Of a DNA stretch of 17,150 nt, positions 6,308 through 13,046 are shown in pieces. The stretch spans positions 1 through 17,150 of the forward strand of contig JAACEU010000001.1 in NCBI GenBank assembly GCA_011682355.1, read 5' to 3'. The position numbers and the translations under genes are program-made. The notes beneath the pieces are model-generated. The model ran no database searches, was not told the DNA's origin, and saw only the letters and a list, made by a program, of their open reading frames with translations. Position 1 is the stretch's first letter, and each line of letters begins with the position of its first letter. The stretch is from Nitrospirota bacterium (lineage in GTDB: Bacteria > Patescibacteriota > Gracilibacteria > UBA1369 > LOWO2-01-FULL-3).

Positions 6308-6862
6308 ATGGCAAAATCAGAAGATCTACAAACCAGATTCAAAAACGACATTATTCTACAACTCAAAGAGAAATTGGGAAAAAAGAACACAATGTCTATC
6401 CCAAAAGTAACAAAAGTTAGAATAAATGTGGGCATAGGAAGCTATGTAAAATCACACAATAAAGATTATTCAAATATAGTTGAAAATATAACAGCAGTTG
6501 CAGGACAAAAACCCACACTTAACAAAGCAAAAAAAGCGATATCGAACTTCAAGCTCAGAAAAGGAGATGTAGTTGGAATATCTGTCACACTAAGAGGAAA
6601 AAGAATGTACGACTTTCTAAATAAATTAATCAATATAGTATTCCCACGTGTAAGAGACTTCAGAGGTCTCAGCAAAAAAGCATTCGATGGAGCGGGAAAT
6701 TACAGCGTCGGATTCAAAGAACACACAGTATTCCCGGAAATCAGCCCGGACGACATAACCAAACTACACGGAATACAAGTAAATATAACTACAAGTGCAA
6801 AAACAGACGAAGAAGGAGTAGAATTATTAACCTTACTGGGATTCCCATTTATTAAAAAGTAA
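6308..6862 (+). CDS. rplE: 50S ribosomal protein L5
   Basis: L5 binds 5S rRNA and contacts S13 and P-site tRNA across the subunit interface. The 184-residue protein has [14 protein letters not shown] (residues 31-44), then [22 protein letters not shown] and the [24 protein letters not shown] segment diagnostic for L5. Length is normal. rpsN follows after 13 AT-rich bases, so L5 and S14 form a cassette. No Shine-Dalgarno is present: the 20 bases before the ATG are A, T and C rich. Confidence 0.98.
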   Translation: MAKSEDLQTRFKNDIILQLKEKLGKKNTMSIPKVTKVRINVGIGSYVKSHNKDYSNIVENITAVAGQKPTLNKAKKAISNFKLRKGDVVGISVTLRGKRMYDFLNKLINIVFPRVRDFRGLSKKAFDGAGNYSVGFKEHTVFPEISPDDITKLHGIQVNITTSAKTDEEGVELLTLLGFPFIKK

Positions 6863-6875
6863 CAACGAAAAAACA

Positions 6876-7100
6876 ATGGCTAGAACAGCAATACTGGTAA
6901 AAAACAGGAGAAAGAAAGAAAAGGCTGCAAAACAACACGCAGAAAGCAAAAAAATCACGTTCCCAACTCGTGTCTACAACAGATGTGAATTATGCGGAAA
7001 AAATCACGGATACATGAGGAAATTTGGAATTTGCAGAATTTGCTTCAGAGAACTGGCAAGTGAAGGGAAAATAATGGGAGTAAAAAAATCATCTTGGTAG
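6876..7100 (+). CDS. rpsN: 30S ribosomal protein S14, zinc-binding type
   Basis: S14 sits in the 30S head near S3 and S10. This is the short zinc form: CELC at Cys37/Cys40 and CRIC at Cys53/Cys56 bracket the loop, followed by [18 protein letters not shown], the typical C-terminus. At 74 residues it is about 13 longer than the usual 61-residue zinc type because of a Lys/Arg-rich N-terminal helix ([19 protein letters not shown]). The TAG stop lies within the left arm of a family D hairpin. Confidence 0.97.
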   Translation: MARTAILVKNRRKKEKAAKQHAESKKITFPTRVYNRCELCGKNHGYMRKFGICRICFRELASEGKIMGVKKSSW

Positions 7101-7122
7101 CGCAAAAGCAAAGCGTTGCGCT
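7099..7122 (+). repeat. Family D stop-proximal hairpin, copy 2, at the rpsN stop
   Basis: AGCGCAA (7099-7105) pairs perfectly with TTGCGCT (7116-7122) around AAGCAAAGCG. It overlaps the last two bases of the TAG stop. It matches copy 1 at the rpsC stop (4559-4583) except for one base, which here completes the palindrome. Confidence 0.75.
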
Positions 7123-7190
7123 CGCGAACTAAGGCTCAAAGAGTCAGTTCCCGGGCACCCGTAGGGTCGGGACAGGTGAGCGTAGCATGA
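7123..7190 (+). ncRNA. Family C structured intergenic RNA element, copy 1, before rpsH
   Basis: The block has helix 1 GGCTC (7133-7137) with GAGTC (7141-7145), one G-U pair; helix 2 GTTCC (7147-7151) with GGGAC (7169-7173); and an inner helix CGGG (7152-7155) with CCCG (7158-7161). CGCTCGC (7119-7125) can also pair with GTGAGCG (7176-7182) to close the whole. Copy 2 before rpsD (13934-14007) has the same 30-base left flank, with two changes, and an identical 16-base right flank, but a different inner helix. It is not a tRNA and matches no RNA family I know. It is probably an mRNA structural element rather than a separate transcript. Confidence 0.6.
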
Positions 7191-7237
7191 AGGCCCGAAA
7201 GGGTCATGCGCGCTGGCCCCCGTCAGGGGAGCGGCCA
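7185..7237 (+). repeat. Extra hairpin pair inserted between family C and the B tail, before rpsH
   Basis: GCATGA (7185-7190) pairs with TCATGC (7204-7209) and continues as CCC/GGG around a GAAA tetraloop, with an AGG bulge. A second nested hairpin has TGGC (7214-7217) with GCCA (7234-7237) outside, and CCCC (7218-7221) with GGGG (7226-7229) around GTCA. Copy 2 of the region lacks this segment: there GCATGA runs straight into GCGGAGCGAATAC. Confidence 0.6.
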
Positions 7238-7254
7238 AAGCGAATACCATATCC
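7238..7254 (+). repeat. Degenerate family B tail, copy 8, before rpsH
   Basis: AAGCGAATACCATATCC corresponds to AGCGAATACATTATCCC before rpsD. The CATTATCCC tail is altered to CCATATCC. The S8 ATG is 17 bases downstream, the same distance as in the rpsD copy. Confidence 0.45.
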
Positions 7255-7271
7255 AAAAATAACTACACACT

Positions 7272-7658
7272 ATGAATACAGACCCAATCGCAGATCTACT
7301 AACTAGAATAAGAAACGCATCGCGTGCACATCACGCTACAACACACGTGCCACATTCAAAGCTAAAAGAAAACGTTTTGGAAGCAATGAAAGGAAAAGCA
7401 TTCATCTCTGATTACAAAGTCGAAACAGACAAGAAAAATTTCAAATCAATACTTATTACGTTAAACGAAGACAAATCAGATCTCACTATAAAAAGAGTAA
7501 GTTCACCAGGACAAAGAATTTATATCAAAAATGAAGACTTAAAACCAATAAAAAGTGGACTTGGAATCACAATCATATCAACATCAAAAGGAGTAATGAC
7601 AAACATAGAAGCAAAAAAACAAAATCTCGGGGGCGAATTATTATGTGAAATATATTAA
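7272..7658 (+). CDS. rpsH: 30S ribosomal protein S8
   Basis: S8 is a primary 16S rRNA binder; in E. coli it represses the spc operon by binding its mRNA. The 128-residue protein starts MNTDPIADLLTRIRNA and ends with GLGITIISTSKGVMTN, then GGELLCEIY, all family signatures. It opens the longest module-free run of the operon (S8 to Map). Its leader is the most structured gap in the window: D hairpin, C block, two extra hairpins and a B tail. The rplF start follows the stop after two bases. Confidence 0.98.
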   Translation: MNTDPIADLLTRIRNASRAHHATTHVPHSKLKENVLEAMKGKAFISDYKVETDKKNFKSILITLNEDKSDLTIKRVSSPGQRIYIKNEDLKPIKSGLGITIISTSKGVMTNIEAKKQNLGGELLCEIY

Positions 7659-7660
7659 CA

Positions 7661-8212
7661 ATGTCACGAATCGGAAAACAACCAGTAGAAGTCCCAACAG
7701 GAGTAACCGTTGAAATAAATGGAACACTTGTCACAATTAAAGGGTCAAAAGGAGAATTAAATAAAGATTTTCATCCGAACATGAAAATCGAGCTCAAAGA
7801 AAATCAAATTATAGTAACCAGACCGGACGATCAAAAAGAAAACAAAGCACTCCACGGACTAACACGCAGCCTTCTCGCAAACATGGTTGAAGGCGTAACA
7901 AAAGGATTCGAAAAACAATTGGAACTTGTGGGAGTTGGATATAGAGCTCAAGCAAGCGGAAACAAGATCACGTTAAATCTCGGGTTCTCACATCCGATCG
8001 AATACACAGCACCACAAGGAATCGAATTCATAATCGACAAAGAAAAGAAAAACATCATACAGGTAAAAGGAATTGATAAACAAGTAGTGGGAGAAGCGGC
8101 GGCAAAAGTACGATCATACAAAAAACCGGAACCATACAAAGGAAAAGGTATCAAATACATTGATGAATACATAGCTAGAAAGGCAGGAAAAACCGCAGCC
8201 AGCGCCAGCTAA
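7661..8212 (+). CDS. rplF: 50S ribosomal protein L6
   Basis: L6 lies near the GTPase centre and binds the sarcin-ricin region. The 183-residue protein has the two tandem L6 domains. The N-terminus is MSRIGKQPVEVPTGVTVEI; the C-terminal domain has ELVGVGYRAQ and then GIDKQVVGEAAAKVRSYKKPEPYKGKGIKY, the family signature. The tail ends in a short Ala/Ser stretch (KTAASAS). It follows rpsH by two bases; the 30-base gap to rplR is AT-rich without hairpins. Confidence 0.98.
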   Translation: MSRIGKQPVEVPTGVTVEINGTLVTIKGSKGELNKDFHPNMKIELKENQIIVTRPDDQKENKALHGLTRSLLANMVEGVTKGFEKQLELVGVGYRAQASGNKITLNLGFSHPIEYTAPQGIEFIIDKEKKNIIQVKGIDKQVVGEAAAKVRSYKKPEPYKGKGIKYIDEYIARKAGKTAASAS

Positions 8213-8242
8213 TAAGCACTAACAAAATAACTAATTAATATA

Positions 8243-8590
8243 ATGGCAACAACAAAAGATACATTAAGAAAAAGAAGAAAAATACGAATTCGTAGCAAAA
8301 TTAACGGTACAGCAAAAAGACCAAGATTAGTTGTATTCAGAAGCTTGATGCACACATACGCACAGCTGGTGGACGATGAAAATAACAAAACTTTAATAAG
8401 TGTCTCAGATATTAAAGAAAAAGGAAAAGGAACAAAAAGCGAAAAAGCAAAAAAAGTAGGGATTGAACTAGCCAAAAAAGCATCAGAAAAAGGCATCAAA
8501 GTAATAGTATTTGATAGAAACGGATACAAATTTCATGGTAGAACTAAAGCCATTGCAGAAGGTGCAATAGAAGGCGGACTTAAACTTTAA
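8243..8590 (+). CDS. rplR: 50S ribosomal protein L18
   Basis: L18 binds 5S rRNA with L5 in the central protuberance. The 115-residue protein has the usual basic start (TLRKRRKIRIRSKINGTAKRPRLVVFRS), the middle YAQLVDDENNKTL, and the end VFDRNGYKFHGRTKAIAEGAIEGGLKL, which is highly typical. Length is normal. The gap to rpsE is 13 bases. Confidence 0.97.
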   Translation: MATTKDTLRKRRKIRIRSKINGTAKRPRLVVFRSLMHTYAQLVDDENNKTLISVSDIKEKGKGTKSEKAKKVGIELAKKASEKGIKVIVFDRNGYKFHGRTKAIAEGAIEGGLKL

Positions 8591-8603
8591 CTAATTAATA
8601 AAC

Positions 8604-9257
8604 ATGGCAAGAAGTTTCAAAAAAAGAGGACCACACATGAGAGAACCAAAAGAGTTTGAAGAACAAGTAATCCAAATCGACAGAGTAACGAAAGTAGTTA
8701 AAGGTGGACGAAGGCTCCGATTCCGAGCAACTGTTGCAATCGGAAACAAAAAAGGAAAAGTAGGAATTGGTCTTGGAAAATCAAACGAAGTTACAGGAGC
8801 AATCCAAAAAGCAATTGCAAAAGCGAAAAAATACATGATTACAGTCCCACTAGACGGATCTACCATCCCACACGACATTAAAAACAAGTATAAATCATCA
8901 ATAATTCTACTTCTCCCTGCGGCTCCGGGTACAGGTATCATCGCAGGAGGAACAATTCGTAAAGTACTGGAATTAGCAGGAGTAAAAGACATCCTAAGTA
9001 AATCTTATGGAACAACAAACAAAGTAAACAACACAAAGGGAATATTCGAAGCATTAAGTAAACTAAGAAAAACACCATTTATGGAAAAAAGAGCTAACGC
9101 CGCCGCAAACGCAACAGCAAAAGCAAAAGAGGAAGCACAAGCTAAAGCACAGGCGAAAGCAAAGACCAAATCGCCAAAAGAATCACCAAAATCCGAAAAA
9201 CCGAAAGAAAAAAAAGAAGAGAAGAAAGAAGAAAAAAAACCTAACCAAAAAGAATAA
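8604..9257 (+). CDS. rpsE: 30S ribosomal protein S5 with long charged C-terminal tail
   Basis: S5 shapes the mRNA entry channel and affects decoding accuracy. The double-stranded RNA-binding-like N-terminal domain (QVIQIDRVTKVVKGGRRLRFRATVAIGNKKGKVGIGLGK) and the C-terminal domain (PAAPGTGIIAGGTIRKVLELAGVKDILSKSYGTTN) are complete. At 217 residues the protein is about 50 longer than E. coli S5. The extra part, from about residue 166, is an Ala/Lys/Glu/Pro low-complexity tail. Its TAA overlaps the rplO ATG by one base, so no rpmD (L30) gene lies between S5 and L15. Confidence 0.97.
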   Translation: MARSFKKRGPHMREPKEFEEQVIQIDRVTKVVKGGRRLRFRATVAIGNKKGKVGIGLGKSNEVTGAIQKAIAKAKKYMITVPLDGSTIPHDIKNKYKSSIILLLPAAPGTGIIAGGTIRKVLELAGVKDILSKSYGTTNKVNNTKGIFEALSKLRKTPFMEKRANAAANATAKAKEEAQAKAQAKAKTKSPKESPKSEKPKEKKEEKKEEKKPNQKE

Positions 9258-9742
9258 TGCCATTAACAGAATTAAGAAGCAGATCTAGAAAAACCAAAAA
9301 GAAAGTTGGTCGTGGAAACGGATCAGGATCTGGAACATACAGCGGAAGAGGAATGAAAGGACAATCATCACGTGCAGGAGGAAAAAGAAGACCGGGATTC
9401 GAAGGAGGACAAACTCCATATCTTCGAAAAATGCCAAAACTTAAAGGTTTCAAAAATCCAAATTACGTTGAATATCAAGTAATAAACGTTGGAGATTTAA
9501 ACATTTTCGATTCAGGAGCAACAATTAAAAAAGAAGATCTACTGGCAAAAAATCTGGTTTCAAAAAAAACCAAACCTGTAAAACTTCTGGGAGGAAAAGG
9601 AGAATTGGAAAAAGCATTAACAATAGAAGTAGATAAAGCTTCTGCCTCAGCTATAAAAGCTGTAGAATCTAAAAAAGGAAAAGTAGTTCTTCCGGCACCA
9701 AAAAAAGAAGCACCAAAAAAAGCCGAAAAAGCCAAAAAATAA
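9257..9742 (+). CDS. rplO: 50S ribosomal protein L15
   Basis: L15 is a late 50S assembly protein. The N-terminal part MPLTELRSRSRKTKKKVGRGNGSGSGTYSGRGMKGQSSRAG is the glycine/arginine-rich loop that threads into 23S rRNA. The globular part includes FEGGQTPYLRKMPKLKGF and the C-terminal KLLGGKGELEKALTIEVDKASASA. The last 15 residues (from about 147) are a Lys/Ala/Pro/Glu repeat tail not present in E. coli L15. It overlaps rpsE by one base; secY follows after 12 bases. Confidence 0.97.
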   Translation: MPLTELRSRSRKTKKKVGRGNGSGSGTYSGRGMKGQSSRAGGKRRPGFEGGQTPYLRKMPKLKGFKNPNYVEYQVINVGDLNIFDSGATIKKEDLLAKNLVSKKTKPVKLLGGKGELEKALTIEVDKASASAIKAVESKKGKVVLPAPKKEAPKKAEKAKK

Positions 9743-9754
9743 TCCCATTCCTTC

Positions 9755-11059
9755 ATGTTCACATACCTAAAACAAATATGGAATTCAAAAGACTTGAGAT
9801 ACAAGATCCTTTTTACAATAGCGATCATCGTTCTATATAGATTTATAGCACACATCACAGTACCGGGAGCAAACATCGATGCTCTAAAATCCGTATCTGA
9901 CAGAAATCAATTACTGGAGATGTTTAGCTTGCTAACAGGTGGAAGCACCGAGAATTTCTCCATAGTACTGATGGGAATTTCCCCATACATCAACGCTTCC
10001 ATCATAATACAATTATTAACTGTAATAAGTCCAAAACTTGAAGCACTCTCAAAAGAAGGAGAAAGCGGAAGAAAAAAAATCAATTCATACACTAGATGGC
10101 TCACACTCCCACTGGCATTCCTACAATCTTATGGAATGATCGTCTTGCTAAATTCACAAACTCGAACTGCTATTCCAATCATCAGCGACGTAACAGATCC
10201 GACAGTAGTATTACCAATAATGCTTACAGTTACAGCCGGAACCATCTTGCTCGTCTGGCTTGGTGAACAAATAACGGAAAAAGGAATCGGAAATGGAATC
10301 TCACTCATAATCTTTGCCAGCATCATTTCGAGCGTACCTCAAATGGTCGGACAAGGCTTATTCCTGGCACAAGAAGACGAAAGCAAACTTATCCCATTTA
10401 TCGCAGTTGTACTAATCACGGTCATATTAATAACGATAGTGATATTGGTAAATGAAGCACAAAGAAGAGTTCCGATAACATATGCCGGCAGGGGGATACG
10501 TGCGCGAAGCGACCAGGCATTTTTGCCAATCAGAATCAACCAGGCGGGAATGATCCCAATCATCTTTGCCGTAGCCCTAACAAGTTTCCCGGGAATACTC
10601 GGACAATTCCTAGTAAACGCAAAATCTGTATGGCTACAAAGCATTGGAAGCTCAATGACCACGCTATTCCAACCAAATACGCTCCCATATCTCGGAGTCT
10701 ACTTCCTTCTCGTAATCGCATTCACGTTCTTCTACGTATCAATCACATTCAATCCGGAGCAAATCGCCGAAAACATCCAAAAAAGAGGAGGATACATCCC
10801 GGGAATACGACCGGGCATACAAACAACAGAATACATCGGAAAAATTTCAAACAGATTAACATTCTTCGGAGCATTATTCTTAGCGTTTATCGCTATCTCT
10901 CCCGTAGCAATCAATTTCGTATTCCAAACTTCAGGAATCGGTTCTGTTCCATTATTAATCTCAGGAGCGGGAATCATCATCATAGTGGGAGTTGTGCTGG
11001 AACTCATACGACAAATAAACGCACAACTGGTAATGCACGACTACAAAAAGTTTTATTAG
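9755..11059 (+). CDS. secY: Protein translocase channel subunit SecY
   Basis: SecY forms the membrane channel for secretion and membrane insertion. The 434 residues contain about ten hydrophobic segments; the first is at residues 17-37 and the last near 392-412. Conserved pieces include GISPYINASIIIQLL (TM2), EQITEKGIGNGISL, RINQAGMIPIIFA (TM7), FNPEQIAENIQKRGGYIPGIRPG (cytosolic loop C5, with the key Arg) and the final LVMHDYKKFY. The loop between TM6 and TM7 (C4, residues 239-258, YAGRGIRARSDQAFLP) is somewhat shorter than in E. coli and is encoded by an unusually GC-rich stretch containing GCGCGAAGCG, the core of the intergenic hairpins. The position among ribosomal genes is classical. Confidence 0.97.
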   Translation: MFTYLKQIWNSKDLRYKILFTIAIIVLYRFIAHITVPGANIDALKSVSDRNQLLEMFSLLTGGSTENFSIVLMGISPYINASIIIQLLTVISPKLEALSKEGESGRKKINSYTRWLTLPLAFLQSYGMIVLLNSQTRTAIPIISDVTDPTVVLPIMLTVTAGTILLVWLGEQITEKGIGNGISLIIFASIISSVPQMVGQGLFLAQEDESKLIPFIAVVLITVILITIVILVNEAQRRVPITYAGRGIRARSDQAFLPIRINQAGMIPIIFAVALTSFPGILGQFLVNAKSVWLQSIGSSMTTLFQPNTLPYLGVYFLLVIAFTFFYVSITFNPEQIAENIQKRGGYIPGIRPGIQTTEYIGKISNRLTFFGALFLAFIAISPVAINFVFQTSGIGSVPLLISGAGIIIIVGVVLELIRQINAQLVMHDYKKFY

Positions 11060-11074
11060 TCTAATCCAATCATC

Positions 11075-11707
11075 ATGGATCTCATTTTCTTTGGCATGCA
11101 AGGGGCTGGAAAAGGTACTCTTGGCAAACAAGTAGCCGCTAAATACGGAATGAAAGTATTCGAAACCGGTGGAGAACTGCGAAGACTCGCGACGCAAGAC
11201 TCAGAACTTGGGAAAAAAGTAAAATCTATCATCGAAGCGGGACATTTAGTCTCAAATGAAATCGTAATGGAAATTGTGGAAGACTTCATGAACAATCTTC
11301 CTGAAGGAACGAACGTAGTTTTTGACGGAATTCCACGAAAAGTTGTTCAAGCAGAATCTTTAAACGCACTCCTGGAAAAACACCAGAGAGAATACAAAGC
11401 AGTCTTAATCGAAATCCAAAAAGATACTGCTCTCAAACGACTAACAACAAGGAGAATCTGCAAAGTTTGCAAAAACGTCTATCCGGCTAACTACGAAGGA
11501 GAAAAATGTGAATGTGGAGGCGAACTGGTAACTCGAGCAGATGACAACGCAGAAGCTATCGAAACAAGAATCGACGCCTTCATCAAAGAAACCGTCCCGG
11601 CAATCGAAATGTACAGCGACAAAATGATAAAAATCGACGGTGAACCAACAATAGAAGAAGTTGAAAAACTGGCTTATGACGTTCTCGACCCAATTCTGAA
11701 CAAATAG
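11075..11707 (+). CDS. adk: Adenylate kinase with zinc-finger lid
   Basis: The enzyme interconverts ATP + AMP and 2 ADP and balances adenylate pools. The 210 residues carry the P-loop GMQGAGKGT (7-15), the NMP-binding region with FETGGELRR and a FDGIPRK motif where most Adks have DGFPR, and a lid with cysteine pairs CKVC and, after YEGEK, CECGG, followed by RADDN. The second lid pair is C-x-C rather than the usual C-x2-C or C-x2-D. TGGELRR replaces the usual TGD-x-LR, so the common Asp is a Gly. It follows secY by 15 bases as in many bacteria. Another nucleoside monophosphate specificity is possible but less likely. Confidence 0.92.
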   Translation: MDLIFFGMQGAGKGTLGKQVAAKYGMKVFETGGELRRLATQDSELGKKVKSIIEAGHLVSNEIVMEIVEDFMNNLPEGTNVVFDGIPRKVVQAESLNALLEKHQREYKAVLIEIQKDTALKRLTTRRICKVCKNVYPANYEGEKCECGGELVTRADDNAEAIETRIDAFIKETVPAIEMYSDKMIKIDGEPTIEEVEKLAYDVLDPILNK

Positions 11708-11721
11708 CCCTACACAAACAA

Positions 11722-12474
11722 ATGAGCATTACTATCAAAAATGAAGAGCAAATCCAAGCCATGCGAGAAGGAGGTAAAATTCTCGCAGAAGTTTTGGAAA
11801 AAACCTGTGAAAAAGCGATCGCTGGCGTTTCCACTCTGGAACTCGACCACTTTGCGGAAAATTTTATTAGAGGAAAGAGAGGAATCCCGGGATTCAAGAA
11901 CTACAAAGGCTTCCCAAACACGCTTTGCACCTGTTTAAACGAAAAAATCGTCCACGGAATCCCCCGAAAAGACGAAATTCTCAAAGAAGGAGATCTTTTC
12001 ACGGTAGATTGCGGTGTGATCTACAAAGGAATGAACACAGATGCGGCCAGAACAATCGCAATTGGCAAAATTTCCGAGGAAAAACAAAAACTCCTCTCTG
12101 TCGCAAAAGAAACACTTGCTGTAGCCACAAACACAGCAAAACCAGGAGTTCACCTCAATGAAATTGGAAAAAATATACAAAAAATTGTAGAAAAAGCAGG
12201 TTATCACATCATCCACGACCTTACCGGCCATGGAATTGGCAAAAACCTACACGAAGATCCGGTTGTCCTAAATTATTGGGATGGAAACCCGGGTCCCCTA
12301 CTCAAACAGGGAATGACCCTCGCTATAGAGCCAATATTTGCAATTGGAACTAGTCAAATGAGAACCTTAAGCGATAATTGGACACTCGTCACAGAAGATA
12401 ATTCATGCTCAATTCAAATTGAAAACACCATTTTAATTACCCAAAATGGAAATGAAGTGTTGACAAAAAGCTGA
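11722..12474 (+). CDS. map: Type I methionine aminopeptidase
   Basis: The enzyme removes the N-terminal Met from nascent proteins at the ribosome exit. The 250-residue protein shows the pita-bread metal site: Asp96 (VDCG), Asp107 (NTDAART), His170 (GHGIGKNLHE), Glu203 (AIEPI) and Glu234 (QIENT), plus the substrate His78 (VHGIP). The residue after the last glutamate is Asn where most bacterial enzymes have His (EHT). There is no N-terminal zinc finger. It closes the S8-to-Map run and stops with TGA; an 87-base promoter-bearing gap separates it from infA. Confidence 0.96.
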   Translation: MSITIKNEEQIQAMREGGKILAEVLEKTCEKAIAGVSTLELDHFAENFIRGKRGIPGFKNYKGFPNTLCTCLNEKIVHGIPRKDEILKEGDLFTVDCGVIYKGMNTDAARTIAIGKISEEKQKLLSVAKETLAVATNTAKPGVHLNEIGKNIQKIVEKAGYHIIHDLTGHGIGKNLHEDPVVLNYWDGNPGPLLKQGMTLAIEPIFAIGTSQMRTLSDNWTLVTEDNSCSIQIENTILITQNGNEVLTKS

Positions 12475-12500
12475 TTTATCAAAAATTCGCATTTTTTCTA

Positions 12501-12529
12501 TTGCATAGCTTAATTTTCTAATGTAAAAT
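12501..12529 (+). promoter_or_regulatory. Internal promoter before infA
   Basis: TTGCAT (12501-12506) and TAAAAT (12524-12529) have a 17-base spacer. The preceding ATTTTTTCTA and the TG directly before the -10 match the architecture of the promoter at 470-498. The predicted start near 12536 gives a leader of about 25 bases. That leader has AAGGG seven bases before the infA ATG, the only Shine-Dalgarno-like purine run before a gene in the operon. The rest of the gap 12475-12561 is AT-rich and shows no hairpin. Confidence 0.5.
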
Positions 12530-12561
12530 CCTACCGCTTTGCATTTAAAAAGGGCATTTAC

Positions 12562-12792
12562 ATGGGAAAAGACGACATAATAGAGGTAATGGGTACAGTA
12601 ATTGAACCATTACCAAATGCTACTTTTAGGGTAGAACTAGACGACGAGAGCTACAAAGGCATGACAATAAACGCCCACTTATCAGGAAAAATGAGGATGA
12701 ACTATATCAAAATTCTGCCAGGTGACAAAGTGACCATCCAACTAAGCACATACGACTTATCAAAGGGCAGAATAACCTATAGACACAAATAA
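12562..12792 (+). CDS. infA: Translation initiation factor IF-1
   Basis: IF-1 occupies the A site of the 30S subunit during initiation. The 76 residues form one S1-like OB fold: [23 protein letters not shown], then [42 protein letters not shown], all standard, including the final GRITYR. Length is slightly above the usual 72. It has its own likely promoter at 12501-12529. It ends with TAA, and a family A hairpin follows two bases later. Confidence 0.97.
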   Translation: MGKDDIIEVMGTVIEPLPNATFRVELDDESYKGMTINAHLSGKMRMNYIKILPGDKVTIQLSTYDLSKGRITYRHK

Positions 12793-12794
12793 CA

Positions 12795-12823
12795 GCCCGT
12801 TCCACCTTAGTGGAACACAGGGC
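12795..12823 (+). repeat. Family A stop-proximal hairpin, copy 4, after infA
   Basis: GCCC, GTTCCAC, CTTA loop, GTGGAAC, ACA bulge, GGGC. The inner stem has seven perfect pairs whose sequence differs from the other copies on both arms, while the outer GCCC/GGGC and the ACA bulge stay the same. It follows TAACA, as after rplN. Confidence 0.75.
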
Positions 12824-12830
12824 CTACACA

Positions 12831-12865
12831 AAATCTAACGCGACCGAAGGGAGCAACAATATATC
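12831..12865 (+). repeat. Family B start-proximal module, copy 9, before rpmJ (variant tail)
   Basis: AAATCTAAC, GCGACC, GAA, GGGAGC, then AACAATATATC directly joined to the L36 ATG. The stem is imperfect. The tail and zero spacing are the same as before rplX. Confidence 0.55.
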
Positions 12866-12979
12866 ATGAAAGTACGCGCATCAGTCAAAAAAATATGTCA
12901 AAATTGCCAAGTAATCCGTAGAAAAGGGGTAGTCAGAGTTATATGCAAAAATAAGAGGCATAAGCAAAGACAAGGATAG
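12866..12979 (+). CDS. rpmJ: 50S ribosomal protein L36, zinc-binding form
   Basis: L36 is the smallest 50S protein and stabilises 23S rRNA near helix 97. The 37 codons read [20 protein letters not shown], then [17 protein letters not shown] and TAG. The zinc ligands Cys11, Cys14, Cys27 and His32 are all present, so it is the C+ form. Length is typical (37-38). The gene stands between infA and rpsM in its usual order. It begins directly at the end of a B module, so it has no Shine-Dalgarno sequence. Confidence 0.96.
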   Translation: MKVRASVKKICQNCQVIRRKGVVRVICKNKRHKQRQG

Positions 12980-12990
12980 TTGTTTCTTAT

Positions 12991-13035
12991 GTGGTCAGTA
13001 TTCTCCCCCCGAATACTGACTACTTAAAATATAAT
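12991..13035 (+). promoter_or_regulatory. Long inverted repeat with C-rich loop plus TATAAT box, before rpsM
   Basis: GTGGTCAGTATTC (12991-13003) pairs with GAATACTGACTAC (13011-13023): 13 pairs with one G-U, around the loop TCCCCCC. TTAAAATATAATTATT follows, including TATAAT at 13030-13035, 12 bases before the S13 ATG. The hairpin is unlike the A-E modules. It could be an attenuator with a weak A/T tail or an operator next to a promoter. No good -35 lies 17 bases before the TATAAT, which weakens the promoter reading. Confidence 0.5.
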
Positions 13036-13046
13036 TATTAACTTAT

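Noticed and set aside
7101..7271. A tRNA or other known RNA gene in the S14-S8 gap
   Set aside because: No acceptor stem, anticodon arm or T-arm arrangement can be drawn. The second copy before rpsD varies in a way that fits no tRNA.
2192..12474. UGA read as glycine (genetic code 25)
   Set aside because: No in-frame UGA occurs in any of the conserved genes, although glycine is frequent, and UGA sits exactly at the expected ends of L23, L29 and Map.
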